Part shown: positions 51,651 through 61,700 of the stretch, one piece after another
Numbering within the stretch: position 1 is the first letter of the stretch
How the letters are laid out: every line of letters begins with the position of its first letter
Assembly (NCBI RefSeq): GCF_000400365.1
Contig: NZ_BAOG01000023.1
Coordinates: 1-64,000, forward strand
Length of the DNA: 64,000 bases
Source of the DNA: Vibrio jasicida CAIM 1864 = LMG 25398
GTDB lineage: Bacteria > Pseudomonadota > Gammaproteobacteria > Enterobacterales > Vibrionaceae
Direction: 5' to 3'
Program-made: the position numbers and the translations under genes
Notes under the pieces: model-generated
Seen by the model: only the letters and a program-made list of their open reading frames with translations
Database searches by the model: none
What the model was told of the DNA's origin: nothing

Positions 51651-52304
51651 CTAAAACAAATGACGCTTAGCCCAAGTTATGGCCTGCATTCTATTTTTGA
51701 CTTCCAGTTTTCGAAAAATGCTATATAGATGAGATTTCACCGTGTGCTCGCTCACAAACAAAGAGTCTGCGATATCCAGGTTCGAGCCTCCTTGACATAG
51801 TGCGGTCAATACCTGCATTTCTCGCCGCGTGAGCTCAATATCGAGCTTACTGTCTAACTCAGTAACGGTGTGATTTAAGTTCATCAAGTAGCCAATCAAT
51901 CGATTAAGAATATCTCGAGATAACCAGTTCTCCCCATTTAAGATTCCTTTAAGACCTTTGATTACTTTGTCGAAATCGTCTTCAAAATAAAATAAACCTT
52001 TTAGGTTAGACCAGCTGAGTAAACTCTCTACACCTAAGTTTGGTTCGGCATTGACTAATATCGTAGCGTCGACGTGGTGAAGTTCACTCAATGTGACTTT
52101 AACATCACAGAGGTCGGGTAGAGAGCTGTCAACGATCGCGACATAGTGTTCGTCATAGTGAACGGGTAGTTCCACATCCGCCCCTTTGGCTAATAAAACG
52201 GGTTGCCCTAAGCGCTGCTCGATTGCAGTTTGTAATCCTCTGCCTTGAATATTGTTGAAGGTGAACAATAAAATAGTGTTGTTGGTTGGATTGTCGTACA
52301 TCAT
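51651..52304 (-). CDS. VpsT/CsgD-like LuxR-type regulator with c-di-GMP motif
   Basis: A 217-residue regulator: an atypical receiver-like domain (about 8-130) and a LuxR/FixJ helix-turn-helix (about 155-215, 'LTRREMQVLTALCQGGSNLDIADSLFVSEHTVKSHLYSIFRKL'). Residues 127-130 are WLSR, matching the c-di-GMP-binding motif W[FLM][TS]R of VpsT at nearly the same residue number (131-134 there). It should dimerise on c-di-GMP and control biofilm or capsule genes. The strong site AGGAGG lies before ATG 52304, which overlaps the upstream XRE stop (TAATG). A diguanylate cyclase gene lies two genes upstream. Confidence 0.85.
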   Translation of the reverse strand: MMYDNPTNNTILLFTFNNIQGRGLQTAIEQRLGQPVLLAKGADVELPVHYDEHYVAIVDSSLPDLCDVKVTLSELHHVDATILVNAEPNLGVESLLSWSNLKGLFYFEDDFDKVIKGLKGILNGENWLSRDILNRLIGYLMNLNHTVTELDSKLDIELTRREMQVLTALCQGGSNLDIADSLFVSEHTVKSHLYSIFRKLEVKNRMQAITWAKRHLF

Positions 52305-53119
52305 TAGTTTGCCTCCTGTCGAGACTGCATAAATTCATTTCCTACTTGGTGAAAGCGGTAGAGCACCAGATCGAGTAATCCGTCAAAGCAATGTTTCACC
52401 ATGGGGTTTTCAAATATCCTGGCAGCAGGCGCTTTAAAAAAGGTGACTCGCCGATGGTGGTAGAAATCCCGTATAAAAATGTCGAACAAAAGTTGTTTAA
52501 TCACGGGCTCATGAACAGGAAAGTGGATGATCGCGTTGCCCATTACTTGAATAATGTCAGAGACCAAAAACTTCAAAATTGAGCGGCCTAAATGCCATAG
52601 GCTAAGAATCCTGAATTCAGATCTCAGCTCCTGATAAATCATGTGTCCGACTAACATACCTTTACAGTAATAAAGCCGAGCTTTACTTGGGGATTGGTCG
52701 AATTGGTTAAGTGTATCTTCCACGCCTCCTGGCGTTATCAGTTGCTTATGTACAGCGTTGATTTGCTCGAATTCAGACACACTGATTTGGTTGAGGGAGC
52801 AACTTTTTACATCGGTAACTTGGTATTCGTACACAATGTCTTTAAAGCTCAAATAAATACTTTTACTTTGAGAAGCTTTGACTCTTTTATACTCGCTGGA
52901 GGTGTATTGATATTGTTCTCCGATGAAGTGTGAAAAGGCCAGTCGCTTTAATAGACTCGGTGTAACTTTACCGCTTTCCCACTGGCTTAATGTTGGTTGA
53001 TTTAAGCTTTCGAAAGCGCTGTAACTCCTTGCTAACTCATCGGCTAACTGGCCTTGAGTCAAACCCCTTTCCTTTCGAATTGCAGCAACAGCATGCGAAA
53101 ATTCTAACTTGCTAACCAT
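52304..53119 (-). CDS. XRE-family regulator coupled to the VpsT-like gene
   Basis: A 271-residue protein. The N-terminal helix-turn-helix (about 5-70) reads 'AVAAIRKERGLTQGQLADELARSYSAFESLNQPTLSQWESGKVTPSLLKRL'. The remaining 200 residues are mixed alpha/beta and unrecognised, with a His-rich stretch near 230 (IRDFYHHRR). I start at ATG 53119, with AGGA upstream; an ATG at 53140 lacks a site. Its stop overlaps the VpsT-like start by one base, so the two are co-translated. A diguanylate cyclase gene ends 65 bases upstream on the same strand. Confidence 0.75.
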   Translation of the reverse strand: MVSKLEFSHAVAAIRKERGLTQGQLADELARSYSAFESLNQPTLSQWESGKVTPSLLKRLAFSHFIGEQYQYTSSEYKRVKASQSKSIYLSFKDIVYEYQVTDVKSCSLNQISVSEFEQINAVHKQLITPGGVEDTLNQFDQSPSKARLYYCKGMLVGHMIYQELRSEFRILSLWHLGRSILKFLVSDIIQVMGNAIIHFPVHEPVIKQLLFDIFIRDFYHHRRVTFFKAPAARIFENPMVKHCFDGLLDLVLYRFHQVGNEFMQSRQEAN

Positions 53120-53184
53120 ATATCTACGTCCTGAACTCATTATATTTTTTGATTGCTTGAAGCAGCCCGAGATGGGCCAAATTT

Positions 53185-54201
53185 CTATGTTCTAGATTTT
53201 TTAGTGAGGTACATCATTTGGTCAGCATGCTGGATAAGCGCGTCACTGTTACTCCCTTCATGAGGGAAGCGCGCCATTCCGATACTCAAACCGATGTGAA
53301 CGTTTTGAAAATGGATGAAAATAGGTGCACTACATGCGTGTTGTAGTAAAGACTGAAATTGTTCTAAATCCTTTGTACTTTCTAGGTTGGGAAGACAAAG
53401 GATGAATTCATCACCACCAATTCGTGTAGCAAATTGATCGTTACCCAGCAGTTGTAAGATCCGTTGGGCGGTGACTTTCAAAACCTTGTCGCCGGCATCA
53501 TGGCCGAACTTATCATTCACGGCTTTAAAGCTATCTAAGTCGATGTACAACAGAGTAAACGGTTGAGCGCGTTGTATCTGATGTTCAATTAACTGATGGC
53601 CTTTAAAGCGGGAATAACACCCTGTCAGCTCGTCTATCTCGAGCAGTCTTTCTAGTTTTTCGACCTGTTCGTACTGCATTTGCCAAGCGTTTTGCCAATA
53701 ACGCTCTATAGAAAGCAATCCTTTGTAAATAAAAAGGTTGAACAGGTACAGAAACGTACTCCGAATGGAGAACTCACTTAAACCCTGTAGTTTAAACGGG
53801 TCACTACCTGCAACTATCAAATCTATGTTAAAGCAAGCAGCCATTGATAGTGCGTATGCAATTAGCGACCAAAATACGCCAAATTCAATTAAGGCTAAAA
53901 GGAGATTGACCGTCACTAACGACGAAAAGAGAAAATGCCCGCCTAAAAAATAATATAGGTAAAAAGTGAGTGTGAATGCGAGGATAAGAGCAATAACCAC
54001 CGCTTTGTTTTTTTGTTCGAGAACGAAAAAGCGCCCAGCCCAAAGATAAGTTAGGCAGGCGACAGCGGCGAACAGGTAAGGAAGGTATACAACAAATTCT
54101 ACCCCTCTAATTGCACAAGCGAATAGGGTAATCAGAATGCCCAAACTCGTAGAGCGCATGTAATAGCGCGTAAAAATTTTGGTGAACTGTGTTCTGTCCA
54201 T
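53185..54201 (-). CDS. Membrane diguanylate cyclase
   Basis: A 338-residue protein with six or so hydrophobic segments (about residues 18-165) followed by a short coiled linker and a GGDEF domain (about 185-335). The active-site motif RIGGDEF is intact at 262-266, and the metal-site YIDLDSFKAVND is present, so it should synthesise c-di-GMP from GTP. The RxxD inhibitory site expected a few residues earlier is absent (LGNDQ instead), so product feedback is unlikely. No EAL domain. It precedes the XRE and VpsT-like genes by 65 bases on the same strand and probably feeds the VpsT-like regulator. Confidence 0.9.
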   Translation of the reverse strand: MDRTQFTKIFTRYYMRSTSLGILITLFACAIRGVEFVVYLPYLFAAVACLTYLWAGRFFVLEQKNKAVVIALILAFTLTFYLYYFLGGHFLFSSLVTVNLLLALIEFGVFWSLIAYALSMAACFNIDLIVAGSDPFKLQGLSEFSIRSTFLYLFNLFIYKGLLSIERYWQNAWQMQYEQVEKLERLLEIDELTGCYSRFKGHQLIEHQIQRAQPFTLLYIDLDSFKAVNDKFGHDAGDKVLKVTAQRILQLLGNDQFATRIGGDEFILCLPNLESTKDLEQFQSLLQHACSAPIFIHFQNVHIGLSIGMARFPHEGSNSDALIQHADQMMYLTKKSRT

Positions 54202-54574
54202 AGTTATGTCTCAAAGGAACAGCAAATAATGGGCAGACTAGGAGAGGATTCTGTATGGATTGAGTGTGGATGGATGACTTGTAAAGACGAAACGACTTAC
54301 CCCGCATGAGTCTGTAAATGCCAGGCGCATGTGCTTTTTTGGGCGTTTTTCTCGTCTGCAAGCGACACTGCATTTCATAAAGTTGCTCGATACCTACTGC
54401 CGTTTTTATAAACTATTCTATGAGGCAGGGTTGCATAAAACTATACGGTTTTCGGGAAAATGCCCCGATCTCAATATGTCCGCATAAAAAGTGGGTAAAC
54501 GGCAAATTTAGTGAGGTAAAACTAGTACTTACATCCTACTAGTGAATTTAAATTCAGTCTAAAGTATGAGGTGT
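54202..54574. other. Diguanylate cyclase promoter region
   Basis: 373 bases between the cyclase start and the end of a same-strand small membrane-protein gene. A short hairpin, CGGG-aaaatgc-CCCG (about 54452-54466), is the only structure seen. No gene or repeat is apparent. Confidence 0.45.
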
Positions 54575-54829
54575 CTACTTGAGTTTTTGATGGATACGGT
54601 AACCCATCGCGTAACCAAGATAAAATAGCGCAGCGAGTGTGAAAAAAGCGGATATATAGGCAACAAGATGATTCAGCCCCAATCCGAAGGATAGAGTGAA
54701 TGCGATACCATTTACGGCTTCTACTGGGATCTTGTACCACGCGGAATGCACAGTTGATCCAAATAGAATTAATGTACCAATTAAAAAAAGTGTGCCGACT
54801 GTTAAGCCAACCCATCTGCTGCTGTTCAT
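54575..54829 (-). CDS. Small membrane protein, 84 residues
   Basis: An 84-residue protein with three hydrophobic segments: LTVGTLFLIGTLILFGS, a middle segment around 'VNGIAFTLSFGLGLNHLVAY', and FFTLAALFYLGYAMGYRI. No family recognised. I start at ATG 54829 with GAGAAG upstream; the longer frame would need TTG at 54841. It lies between gltS and the cyclase gene on the same strand. Role unknown. Confidence 0.65.
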   Translation of the reverse strand: MNSSRWVGLTVGTLFLIGTLILFGSTVHSAWYKIPVEAVNGIAFTLSFGLGLNHLVAYISAFFTLAALFYLGYAMGYRIHQKLK

Positions 54830-54977
54830 GCGTCTTCTCAAGGGTTACGACGTTCGTAACAAAATATTACAAGACAAGCATTATACAACTGAGTGAGGGG
54901 CAAGGTGGTAGCAATATTTGCACGATTAAATCAAGAGGCCACCGAAGTGACCCCTTTTTAACCGGTTAGCATCTTAA

Positions 54978-56204
54978 TTAGCCAATCCACCGGATGAAGT
55001 AAGGGATGATCAGCGCGTTCGCCAAATCGATAAAGAAAGCACACACCAAAGGCACAATAATAAAGGCTTGGTGAGAGTTACCGTATTTTTGTGCAACGGC
55101 CGACATGTTCGCCATTGCGGTTGGGGTAGAACCCAAAGAAATCCCCCCAAAACCAGAGCAAACAACCGCAGCGTCGTAGTTCTTTCCCATTAGAGGAAAA
55201 ACGACGAATATGGCGATGCAAATAGCCACAAAGAACTGCGCGCCAAGAATGATAAAAATAGGTCCTGCTAAATCGACCAAAGCCCATAGCTGCATGCTCA
55301 TCAGTGACATGGCTAAAAACGCGCCCAACGCCATATCCGCAATCAACGCAACCGCTGGTTTTCTTGCTGGCCAACGAGTACCTGTAAGGCGAGGGTAAGA
55401 GGCGGGAATAAGGTTAGAAATCAAGATACCGGCAAACAAACAGGTCACAAACAACGGCAATTCCAGTCCTAAGCTGCTTACGCCTTCGTTTAAAATCGCG
55501 CCCAAGATGATACAAACATGGATCGCTAACATCGCATCTAAGAAGTCATAAGCATTGATAGACGGTTGCGGTTCATCCTGCGCCGTACCCACGTCCATTT
55601 CTTCCACTTTAGCTGGCTTTAGGTTGTGTTTGTTGATCAGGTATTTTGCAATCGGCCCGCCCATCAAGCTTGCTAAGATCAAGCCAAACGTTGCACTTGC
55701 GATGCCGATTTCCATTGCGGTATCAAGATCGAATATTTCAGCGATGCGAGGTGACCACGCAATCGCGGTTCCATGTCCGCCGATCAGAGATACCGTGCCG
55801 CTCAACAAGCCAACCGCCTCTGGCTGATCTAACATGGTCGCGATTCCAATGCCGGTTAGGTTTTGAATCAACATATAACCGATGGTGACCGAAAGCAGGA
55901 TCAATAATGGCTTACCGCCTTTGAACAGATCTTGCAGACTGGCGTTGATGCCGATAGTGGTAAAGAAATACACCAACAACAAGTCTCGGGTAGCAAGATC
56001 AAATTGGACATCGATTTGAGTGACGTAATGGATAACGGCGAACAACACTGATACTAAGATGCCGCCGGAAACGGGTTCAGGAATACTGAATTCCTTTAAG
56101 AAACTGCTGGCTTGGGTTAGGCGCCTGCCTAAAAACAACACGATGATCCCGAGGGTCACCGCGAGAAAAGATTCGACCTGTAATACACCGTCGACAAAGT
56201 TCAT
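54978..56204 (-). CDS. gltS: Sodium/glutamate symporter
   Basis: A 408-residue GltS-family carrier with about ten to twelve membrane helices in two inverted repeats. Family motifs are 'GLLSGTVSLIGGHGTAIAWSPRIAE' and the mirror 'VVCSGFGGISLGSTPTAMANMSAVAQKYG', the re-entrant loops that bind Na+ and glutamate. It imports L-glutamate (and often D-glutamate) with sodium; given the D-Glu catabolic cluster at 25-28 kb, a supply link is possible but only inferred. ATG 56204 follows AGGAG; the track's longer frame would use a GTG. Confidence 0.92.
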   Translation of the reverse strand: MNFVDGVLQVESFLAVTLGIIVLFLGRRLTQASSFLKEFSIPEPVSGGILVSVLFAVIHYVTQIDVQFDLATRDLLLVYFFTTIGINASLQDLFKGGKPLLILLSVTIGYMLIQNLTGIGIATMLDQPEAVGLLSGTVSLIGGHGTAIAWSPRIAEIFDLDTAMEIGIASATFGLILASLMGGPIAKYLINKHNLKPAKVEEMDVGTAQDEPQPSINAYDFLDAMLAIHVCIILGAILNEGVSSLGLELPLFVTCLFAGILISNLIPASYPRLTGTRWPARKPAVALIADMALGAFLAMSLMSMQLWALVDLAGPIFIILGAQFFVAICIAIFVVFPLMGKNYDAAVVCSGFGGISLGSTPTAMANMSAVAQKYGNSHQAFIIVPLVCAFFIDLANALIIPYFIRWIG

Positions 56205-56421
56205 AACCACTCCTGCTTTGGTAAAACATGATGAGAGAATTAATCGGTACGTTTATCTCTAAACATACTGACATGTTTGTATGACATCCAATTGCATACC
56301 AACGAATTTGAACCAAGTCGGATTGTGTTAAGAATCGTATTTTCGTAACCGATAGAAAAGAGGAGTAATACAAGGTCACATGTACCTATGCATGACTCCT
56401 CTTGCTTCGATTAAGAACTCG

Positions 56422-56961
56422 TTAGTGAAATAGCCAGTAGCTTTCTGGATTGTCTGGACATTGATAAGGACCACATTCGGCAAAAGTCCCAATAACATTG
56501 AGTGCCACAACAGAAATCGCCAGCAAACATGTGATGCGACCTAGGTTGCTCATTTCGTATGGTTCTGGAGACTCCTCTTTACTGGTGAGCATCAGAATAA
56601 CGGCGACCGCGAAAATGGTGGCAACAAACAACACAAACGCCCAAGTGTAATAGTGCATCCCGAAGATAGGGCTACCGTATCCAGGCGTACCGGGAATCAC
56701 GTGTAAAGAGACTTGTCTCAGTGACGTAGCGACGCCATAGAGTGCGCCGATAAGGACCACACCATAATGTCGCGACTGCGGCCCATACACCACGTTCAAC
56801 AAGAAACCGAACATGATCATGATGAAGCCAATGCGCTGCAATAAACACAAAGGGCAAGGCAACTCGTTCAGTACAAATTGCAGAACAAAGCCAATCAGTA
56901 GAACGGCTGTCATGCCCAGTAAACCAAGGGTATTGAGCAAAGCCAGATAGTTTCGATTCAT
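56422..56961 (-). CDS. DsbB-family disulfide-bond formation protein
   Basis: A 179-residue inner-membrane protein with four membrane helices. The quinone-linked CXXC is in ELPCPLCLLQR, and the second periplasmic Cys pair is in ECGPYQCPDNPESYW near the C-terminus, unusually late compared with E. coli DsbB. It belongs to a DsbB-like group that is often paired with a tiny membrane protein, present here 12 bases upstream. It would reoxidise a DsbA-type thiol oxidase using quinone. ATG 56961 has GGGGGA 7 bases upstream. Confidence 0.85.
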   Translation of the reverse strand: MNRNYLALLNTLGLLGMTAVLLIGFVLQFVLNELPCPLCLLQRIGFIMIMFGFLLNVVYGPQSRHYGVVLIGALYGVATSLRQVSLHVIPGTPGYGSPIFGMHYYTWAFVLFVATIFAVAVILMLTSKEESPEPYEMSNLGRITCLLAISVVALNVIGTFAECGPYQCPDNPESYWLFH

Positions 56962-56973
56962 GTGCAATCCCCC

Positions 56974-57129
56974 TTACAACAAGATGGATAGAGGGTCGGT
57001 GGCGTGATGATTGAACCAATACAATCCAATGATCACCGAGGAAGCAAAGAAGGCATAGCCCACCGCTTTCTTACCTAAAAATGCACTGAGCATCGCAATT
57101 AATAACAGCAAAAAGATTAATGTCATCAT
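56974..57129 (-). CDS. DUF5993-like small membrane protein, DsbB partner
   Basis: A 51-residue protein, too short for many gene finders: MMTLIFLLLLIAMLSAFLGK, then a second hydrophobic segment VGYAFFASSVIIGLYWF, ending HATDPLSILL. It has two membrane helices. AAGGA lies 8 bases before ATG 57129. Its stop is 12 bases before the DsbB-like start, which is within one ribosome's reach. The size, topology and neighbour match the DUF5993 family found next to DsbB-type proteins. It may help the oxidase fold or bind quinone; this is inference. Confidence 0.75.
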   Translation of the reverse strand: MMTLIFLLLLIAMLSAFLGKKAVGYAFFASSVIIGLYWFNHHATDPLSILL

Positions 57130-57207
57130 GAGGGAGTTCCTTCCTTACTCTCTGATTTCAATCCTTTTAACTATAGGAAACGCGAGCCAATGCGCGACTT
57201 TATACCC

Positions 57208-57268
57208 AATAAAAAAGAGGAGGGGTTAGATTCGAGGTCCCCGTTGAAGCTAACCCACTCCCCAAAAT
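57208..57268 (-). terminator. Terminator after the third RND operon
   Basis: On the minus strand a long stem (GTGGGTTAG against CTAACCCCTC, with a loop of about 20 bases that itself folds) is followed by CTCTTTTTTATTG. It lies 21 bases beyond the outer-membrane factor's stop. Confidence 0.8.
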
Positions 57269-57288
57269 CGTTACTTAACTCATTCGGT

Positions 57289-58773
57289 TTAACTTTGTGG
57301 AGATTGCTCTAATGCCCAATCGCCACCCAGTGATTTGTAGAGTGCGACAGTGACCTGAGCCGTTTGCAATTTGGCTGCGATTTGTCGGTCTTGCATCATG
57401 CGTTGTTGGCGCTGAGCATCCAGTACCGACAAGTGGTCAATCAACCCAGCACGGTAGAGAGATTTGGCTTTCCCCACGGCTTTATCTGTCGCAACTAGAG
57501 CATCATCAATGCGGCGCTGATTCTCTTGGCTTCTGCCATAGGCAAATAAGGTGGAATCCACTTCAGCAAAAGCCGAATCTACGGCGTGTTGGTAAGTCAG
57601 TGTTGCTGCGTCAAAACGAGCTTGGTTGATGTCTTCTAAAGCATCGCCACGACCACCATCAAAGACATTCCAACTGATGCCTGCCGCGCCAACCCAGCCG
57701 AAAGAATCACTGCTAAACAGGTCATCAAAGCTAGAAGCAGACACGCCCGGAGCGCCGGTTAAGAAGAACTTCGGATATTGATTGGCGATACTTGCCGCAA
57801 GTTCTTCATTGATGGCTGCAATTTCTCGCTCCGCTAAGCGGATATCAGGGCGTCGCTGCAGTAAGTCAGAAGGTAATCCGATTGGCACGACATTTTGCAT
57901 TGCAGGTACACCTTGAGTCTCTGCAAGTCGCACTTCGACTTTTGATAAAGGCTCACCAAGTAGTACCGCGATACGATGTTTGTGTACTTGCTGCGCGATT
58001 TCCAATTGAGGAATGATTGACTCCATCGCTGCAAGCGTCGCTTTGGCCTGCGCTAAGTCGAGATCCGAGCCATAACCGCTGCGAACCACTTTCTTGACCA
58101 AGTCCATGGTTTTTCTTTGGTCTTCAAGGTTTGATTTAGCTAAGTCGAGACGCTCGCTTGCCCCTTGATACTGCAAGTAGTTATGAATTAAATCTGCAGT
58201 AAGCAAAGTCGTCAGCCCGCTTTGATAGATTTCTGCTTGCTCAACACGTATTTGCGCCGCATTGGATTGACGATCAATGCGACCGAACAAATCCAATTCC
58301 CAAGCGATACTTGCGCCGGCAAATACACCATCATGCTGGTTGTCCAACAAGGTTGTATTGCCAATTTGTGGTGGCAGGCCTGCGGCGGAATCACCAATCG
58401 GATTCAGCGCAGGGCCAAGCAGTGAATCGTTCTTACTCAGCTGATAATTGACGTATCCGGCACCAACATTGATGGTTGGCACCTTGAATGACTCGACAAC
58501 GGTCTTATAGCTCTCTGCCATTTTGATGCGTTCTGCCGCGACCTTAAGCGGGATGTTTTGACTTTGCATATCAAGCACCAAATCGTTCAACGTAGGGTCG
58601 TTAAACTCTGTCCACCAAAACGCTTCTCTCTCATCATTGTTGCTGACGCCATTCTGGTCGGCATACAAATAAGTCTCTGCCATGCTGGTGGTTGGCGTTT
58701 GATAGTCTGGCCCAACGGCACAACCGGATAAACTTATTGCCAATACCAGTGGCGCGATAACGAACTTTCTCAT
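57289..58773 (-). CDS. Outer-membrane efflux lipoprotein (OprM/NodT type)
   Basis: A 494-residue TolC-like outer-membrane factor with lipobox SLSGC (Cys18), as in OprM. Two tandem OEP repeats (about 60-260 and 275-475) contain the beta-strand and coiled-coil parts; 'RPDIRLAEREIAAINEELAASIANQYPKFFLTGAPG' is the usual second-repeat start. It forms the exit duct for the RND pump encoded 2 bases upstream. Of the three RND systems in the window, only this one encodes its own duct. Confidence 0.92.
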   Translation of the reverse strand: MRKFVIAPLVLAISLSGCAVGPDYQTPTTSMAETYLYADQNGVSNNDEREAFWWTEFNDPTLNDLVLDMQSQNIPLKVAAERIKMAESYKTVVESFKVPTINVGAGYVNYQLSKNDSLLGPALNPIGDSAAGLPPQIGNTTLLDNQHDGVFAGASIAWELDLFGRIDRQSNAAQIRVEQAEIYQSGLTTLLTADLIHNYLQYQGASERLDLAKSNLEDQRKTMDLVKKVVRSGYGSDLDLAQAKATLAAMESIIPQLEIAQQVHKHRIAVLLGEPLSKVEVRLAETQGVPAMQNVVPIGLPSDLLQRRPDIRLAEREIAAINEELAASIANQYPKFFLTGAPGVSASSFDDLFSSDSFGWVGAAGISWNVFDGGRGDALEDINQARFDAATLTYQHAVDSAFAEVDSTLFAYGRSQENQRRIDDALVATDKAVGKAKSLYRAGLIDHLSVLDAQRQQRMMQDRQIAAKLQTAQVTVALYKSLGGDWALEQSPQS

Positions 58774-58775
58774 GA

Positions 58776-61700
58776 TTACGCCTCCTTCAATTCAGCGTCA
58801 GTTTGCGTGGTTGGTGATGTTTCTCTGTATGCCAAGCGATACAGTGCCGGCATGATGAACAGTGACAACACGGTCGCTGCTGCCAGACCGCCGATGATGG
58901 TGGCTGCCATTTGGTCAAACAAGAGATCCGAAAGCAGCGGGATCATGCCGAGTGCGGTTGTCAGTGCACCCATCGAAATCGCCATGGTGCGGTTAACGGT
59001 GGCTTCTTTGATGGCATCCGATAATGGACGGCCGTTCGCACGTTCAAGTTCAATTTGGTCCATCAACACAATGCCGTTTTTAATGATCATGCCTGTCAGG
59101 GTAATGGCACCAATCAACGCCATAAAGCCGAATGGTTTATCAAAACCAAGCAGAGCAAAGGTGGCACCGGTAGCCGCCAAAGGCAGTGTGGCTAGAATGA
59201 TGATCGGTTGCTTAAAGCCGTTAAACATTGCGACCAGAATGATCACCATGATCAGCATGGCTTTTGGTAGCTGTTTAAAGATGTCAGTAACGGCTTTGTG
59301 TTCATCGTAGTATTCGCCGCCCCATTCCAAGCTGTAGCCGGCTGGCAGAGGAATCGCTTCGATTTGATCTTTCACCGCGTTGCGTACTCTTGCTGGTGTG
59401 GTTGAACGCTCAACACCTGCTTGTGCTGTGATGGTTTTGACGCGATTGCGACGCCAGATCATGCTCTCTTCTGGAACTAGCTCAAAGCCATCAACCACTT
59501 GGCCGAGAGGTACACTGTGCATGCCAAGTAGCGAACGCACGGGCAATGTTTCTAGTGACGCCATATTTTGCGAAGTGCCACGCAGCTGAATTGGAATCAA
59601 CTCATCATTAAGGTTCATCTGACCTAATGGCATGCCATCAGAAGCGCGTTTTAAAGCAAAGGCGATGTCTGCTCGGTTGATGCCAGCTTGGCGCATCTTG
59701 TCTTGATTGATGATGGGTTTGAGCACCTTGCTTTCTTGGCGCCAGTCATCACGAACGTATTTGGCATCAGGGTGAGTAGCAAAGATGGCTTTCGCTTGAT
59801 CCGCCAGTTGGTGCAACACCGCTTCATCAGGGCCAGAGAAGCGCGCTTCTACTGCGTACTTGTCTGAGGTCGCCAGTTTTAATGCTCTAAAGCGAGGTTC
59901 CGCGTCTGGGAATGTGTTCTGCAACCACTTGTCACCACGTTCAACAAGTTGGCTGATGCTTTCGTAATCCTTGGTGTTTATCAATATCTGCCCGTATGCA
60001 GGATCAAGTGGTTCTGGTTCTACGGTCACCGAGAAGCGCGGTGCACTTGCGCCCATGTAGCTAGAGATGCTTTCTACTTCTGACTGCTTGAGTAGCCACT
60101 GCTCGACTTTGCGCATGTCTGCTGAGGTTTGCTCGATCTTGGCGCCATTCGGTAGCCAGTAATCAAGAAACACGATAGGGCGATCCGATTGCGGGATAAA
60201 GTTCACCGCCACGTAAGGCACAGTCACGGCAGTCACTAAAAGCAGGGGAATCAATGCTGTCAGTGCTTTCATTGGGTTATCAACCGTCCAAAACACCAAC
60301 TGCTTGTAGCGGCTTGGCTTTGCGTCTTCATCGATAGATGTTGGTTTGATGAACATCCAACACATCAGCACGGTAAAGGTCATCGCGACCAACCAAGACA
60401 GAAGAAGCGAAGACGCTAAGATGTAGAACACTGAACCCGCAAACTCGGCTGAGTCGGTTTTGGAGAACAGAACCGGACTTGCACCCATGATGGCAATGAC
60501 GGTCGCGCCAAGCAGAGGGACGGCGGTTTCCTTAACTGAATCAATAGCAGCACGTGTGCGTTCGATGCCTTTGCCCAGTTTTACGATCATCATGTCAGTG
60601 ATCACGATGGCGTTGTCTACCAACATACCTAAAGCAAGGATGAAGGTACCTAACGAGACTCGATGCAAATCAATGCCCGCGATATTCATGTAGATCAGCG
60701 TGAGCAGGATGGTCAGCAATAAGCTCGAACCAACAATTGTCGCGCTCTTAAAGCCCATGAAGACTAACAGCACCACAAACACAATGCCGACACTTTCAAG
60801 CAGGTTACCGACGAAGTCATCAATCGCTTTTTGTACTTCTTCAGGTTGGTAAGCCACAGTAGAAATATCAACGCCAAGCGGCAGTGTTTGTTGGTAGTTT
60901 TTGATGATGTCACGAATCGTGTCGCCGAGTGAGACCACATTAATGCCTTCAACAGGGCTGACCGCTAGCGTCACCGCAGGCTCACCATTAAATCGGCTTT
61001 CTGTTAGTGCTGGTGTTTGGTAGCCCATGGATACATCGGCGATGTCACCTAAGCGAATCAAGCCTGTACCTAGCTCACTCACGCCACCTTTGATGACCAA
61101 GTTACGAATATCATCTAGTGATTGAAATTCACTGGTTTGAGTGATGCGAATGCGCTCGGTGCCAGCATCGAACTTGCCTGCTTCAAAGGTCATGTTCTGT
61201 GTGCTGAGTTGGTTCCATACCTGCGCGACAGACAAGCCATATTGAGCCAGACGTTCGTCAGGCATATCAATGTAGACCACTCGTGGTTGCACGCCGTGTA
61301 GCTCAATCTTCTTAATGCCTTTTACGGCTTTGATTTGGCGTTGTAATTCTTCTGCATAGCGGCGTAACTCTTCTGGTGCGGCGTCTTGGCTATGGATAGA
61401 GAAAAGCATGCCATACACTTCAGAGAACTCATCCTGAACAATGCTGATTTGCGCTGTAGATGGCAGTTGCAGTTTTACGTCGTTTACTTTGCGGCGCAGT
61501 AAATCCCATTGCTGCGGAAGCGCTTTGGAATTTAGGCTCTCTTTCAAGTCGACAAATACCATTGACATGCCCGGACGAGACAATGAGCGCAGGCGATTCA
61601 ACTCGGCCATTTCTTGCAGCTTGGTCTCAATGGTATCGGTGACTTGTTGTTCCACTTCTTCCGCCGAGGCGCCCGGATACAAGGTGACAACGACGGCGGT

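Noticed and set aside
57205..57225. TATACCC sequence as another dispersed repeat end
   Set aside because: No matching GGGTATA partner lies within about 150 bases; the structure here is the RND operon terminator.
58807..59310. 167-codon plus-strand frame
   Set aside because: Antisense to the third RND permease; length follows from the pump's biased codon use.
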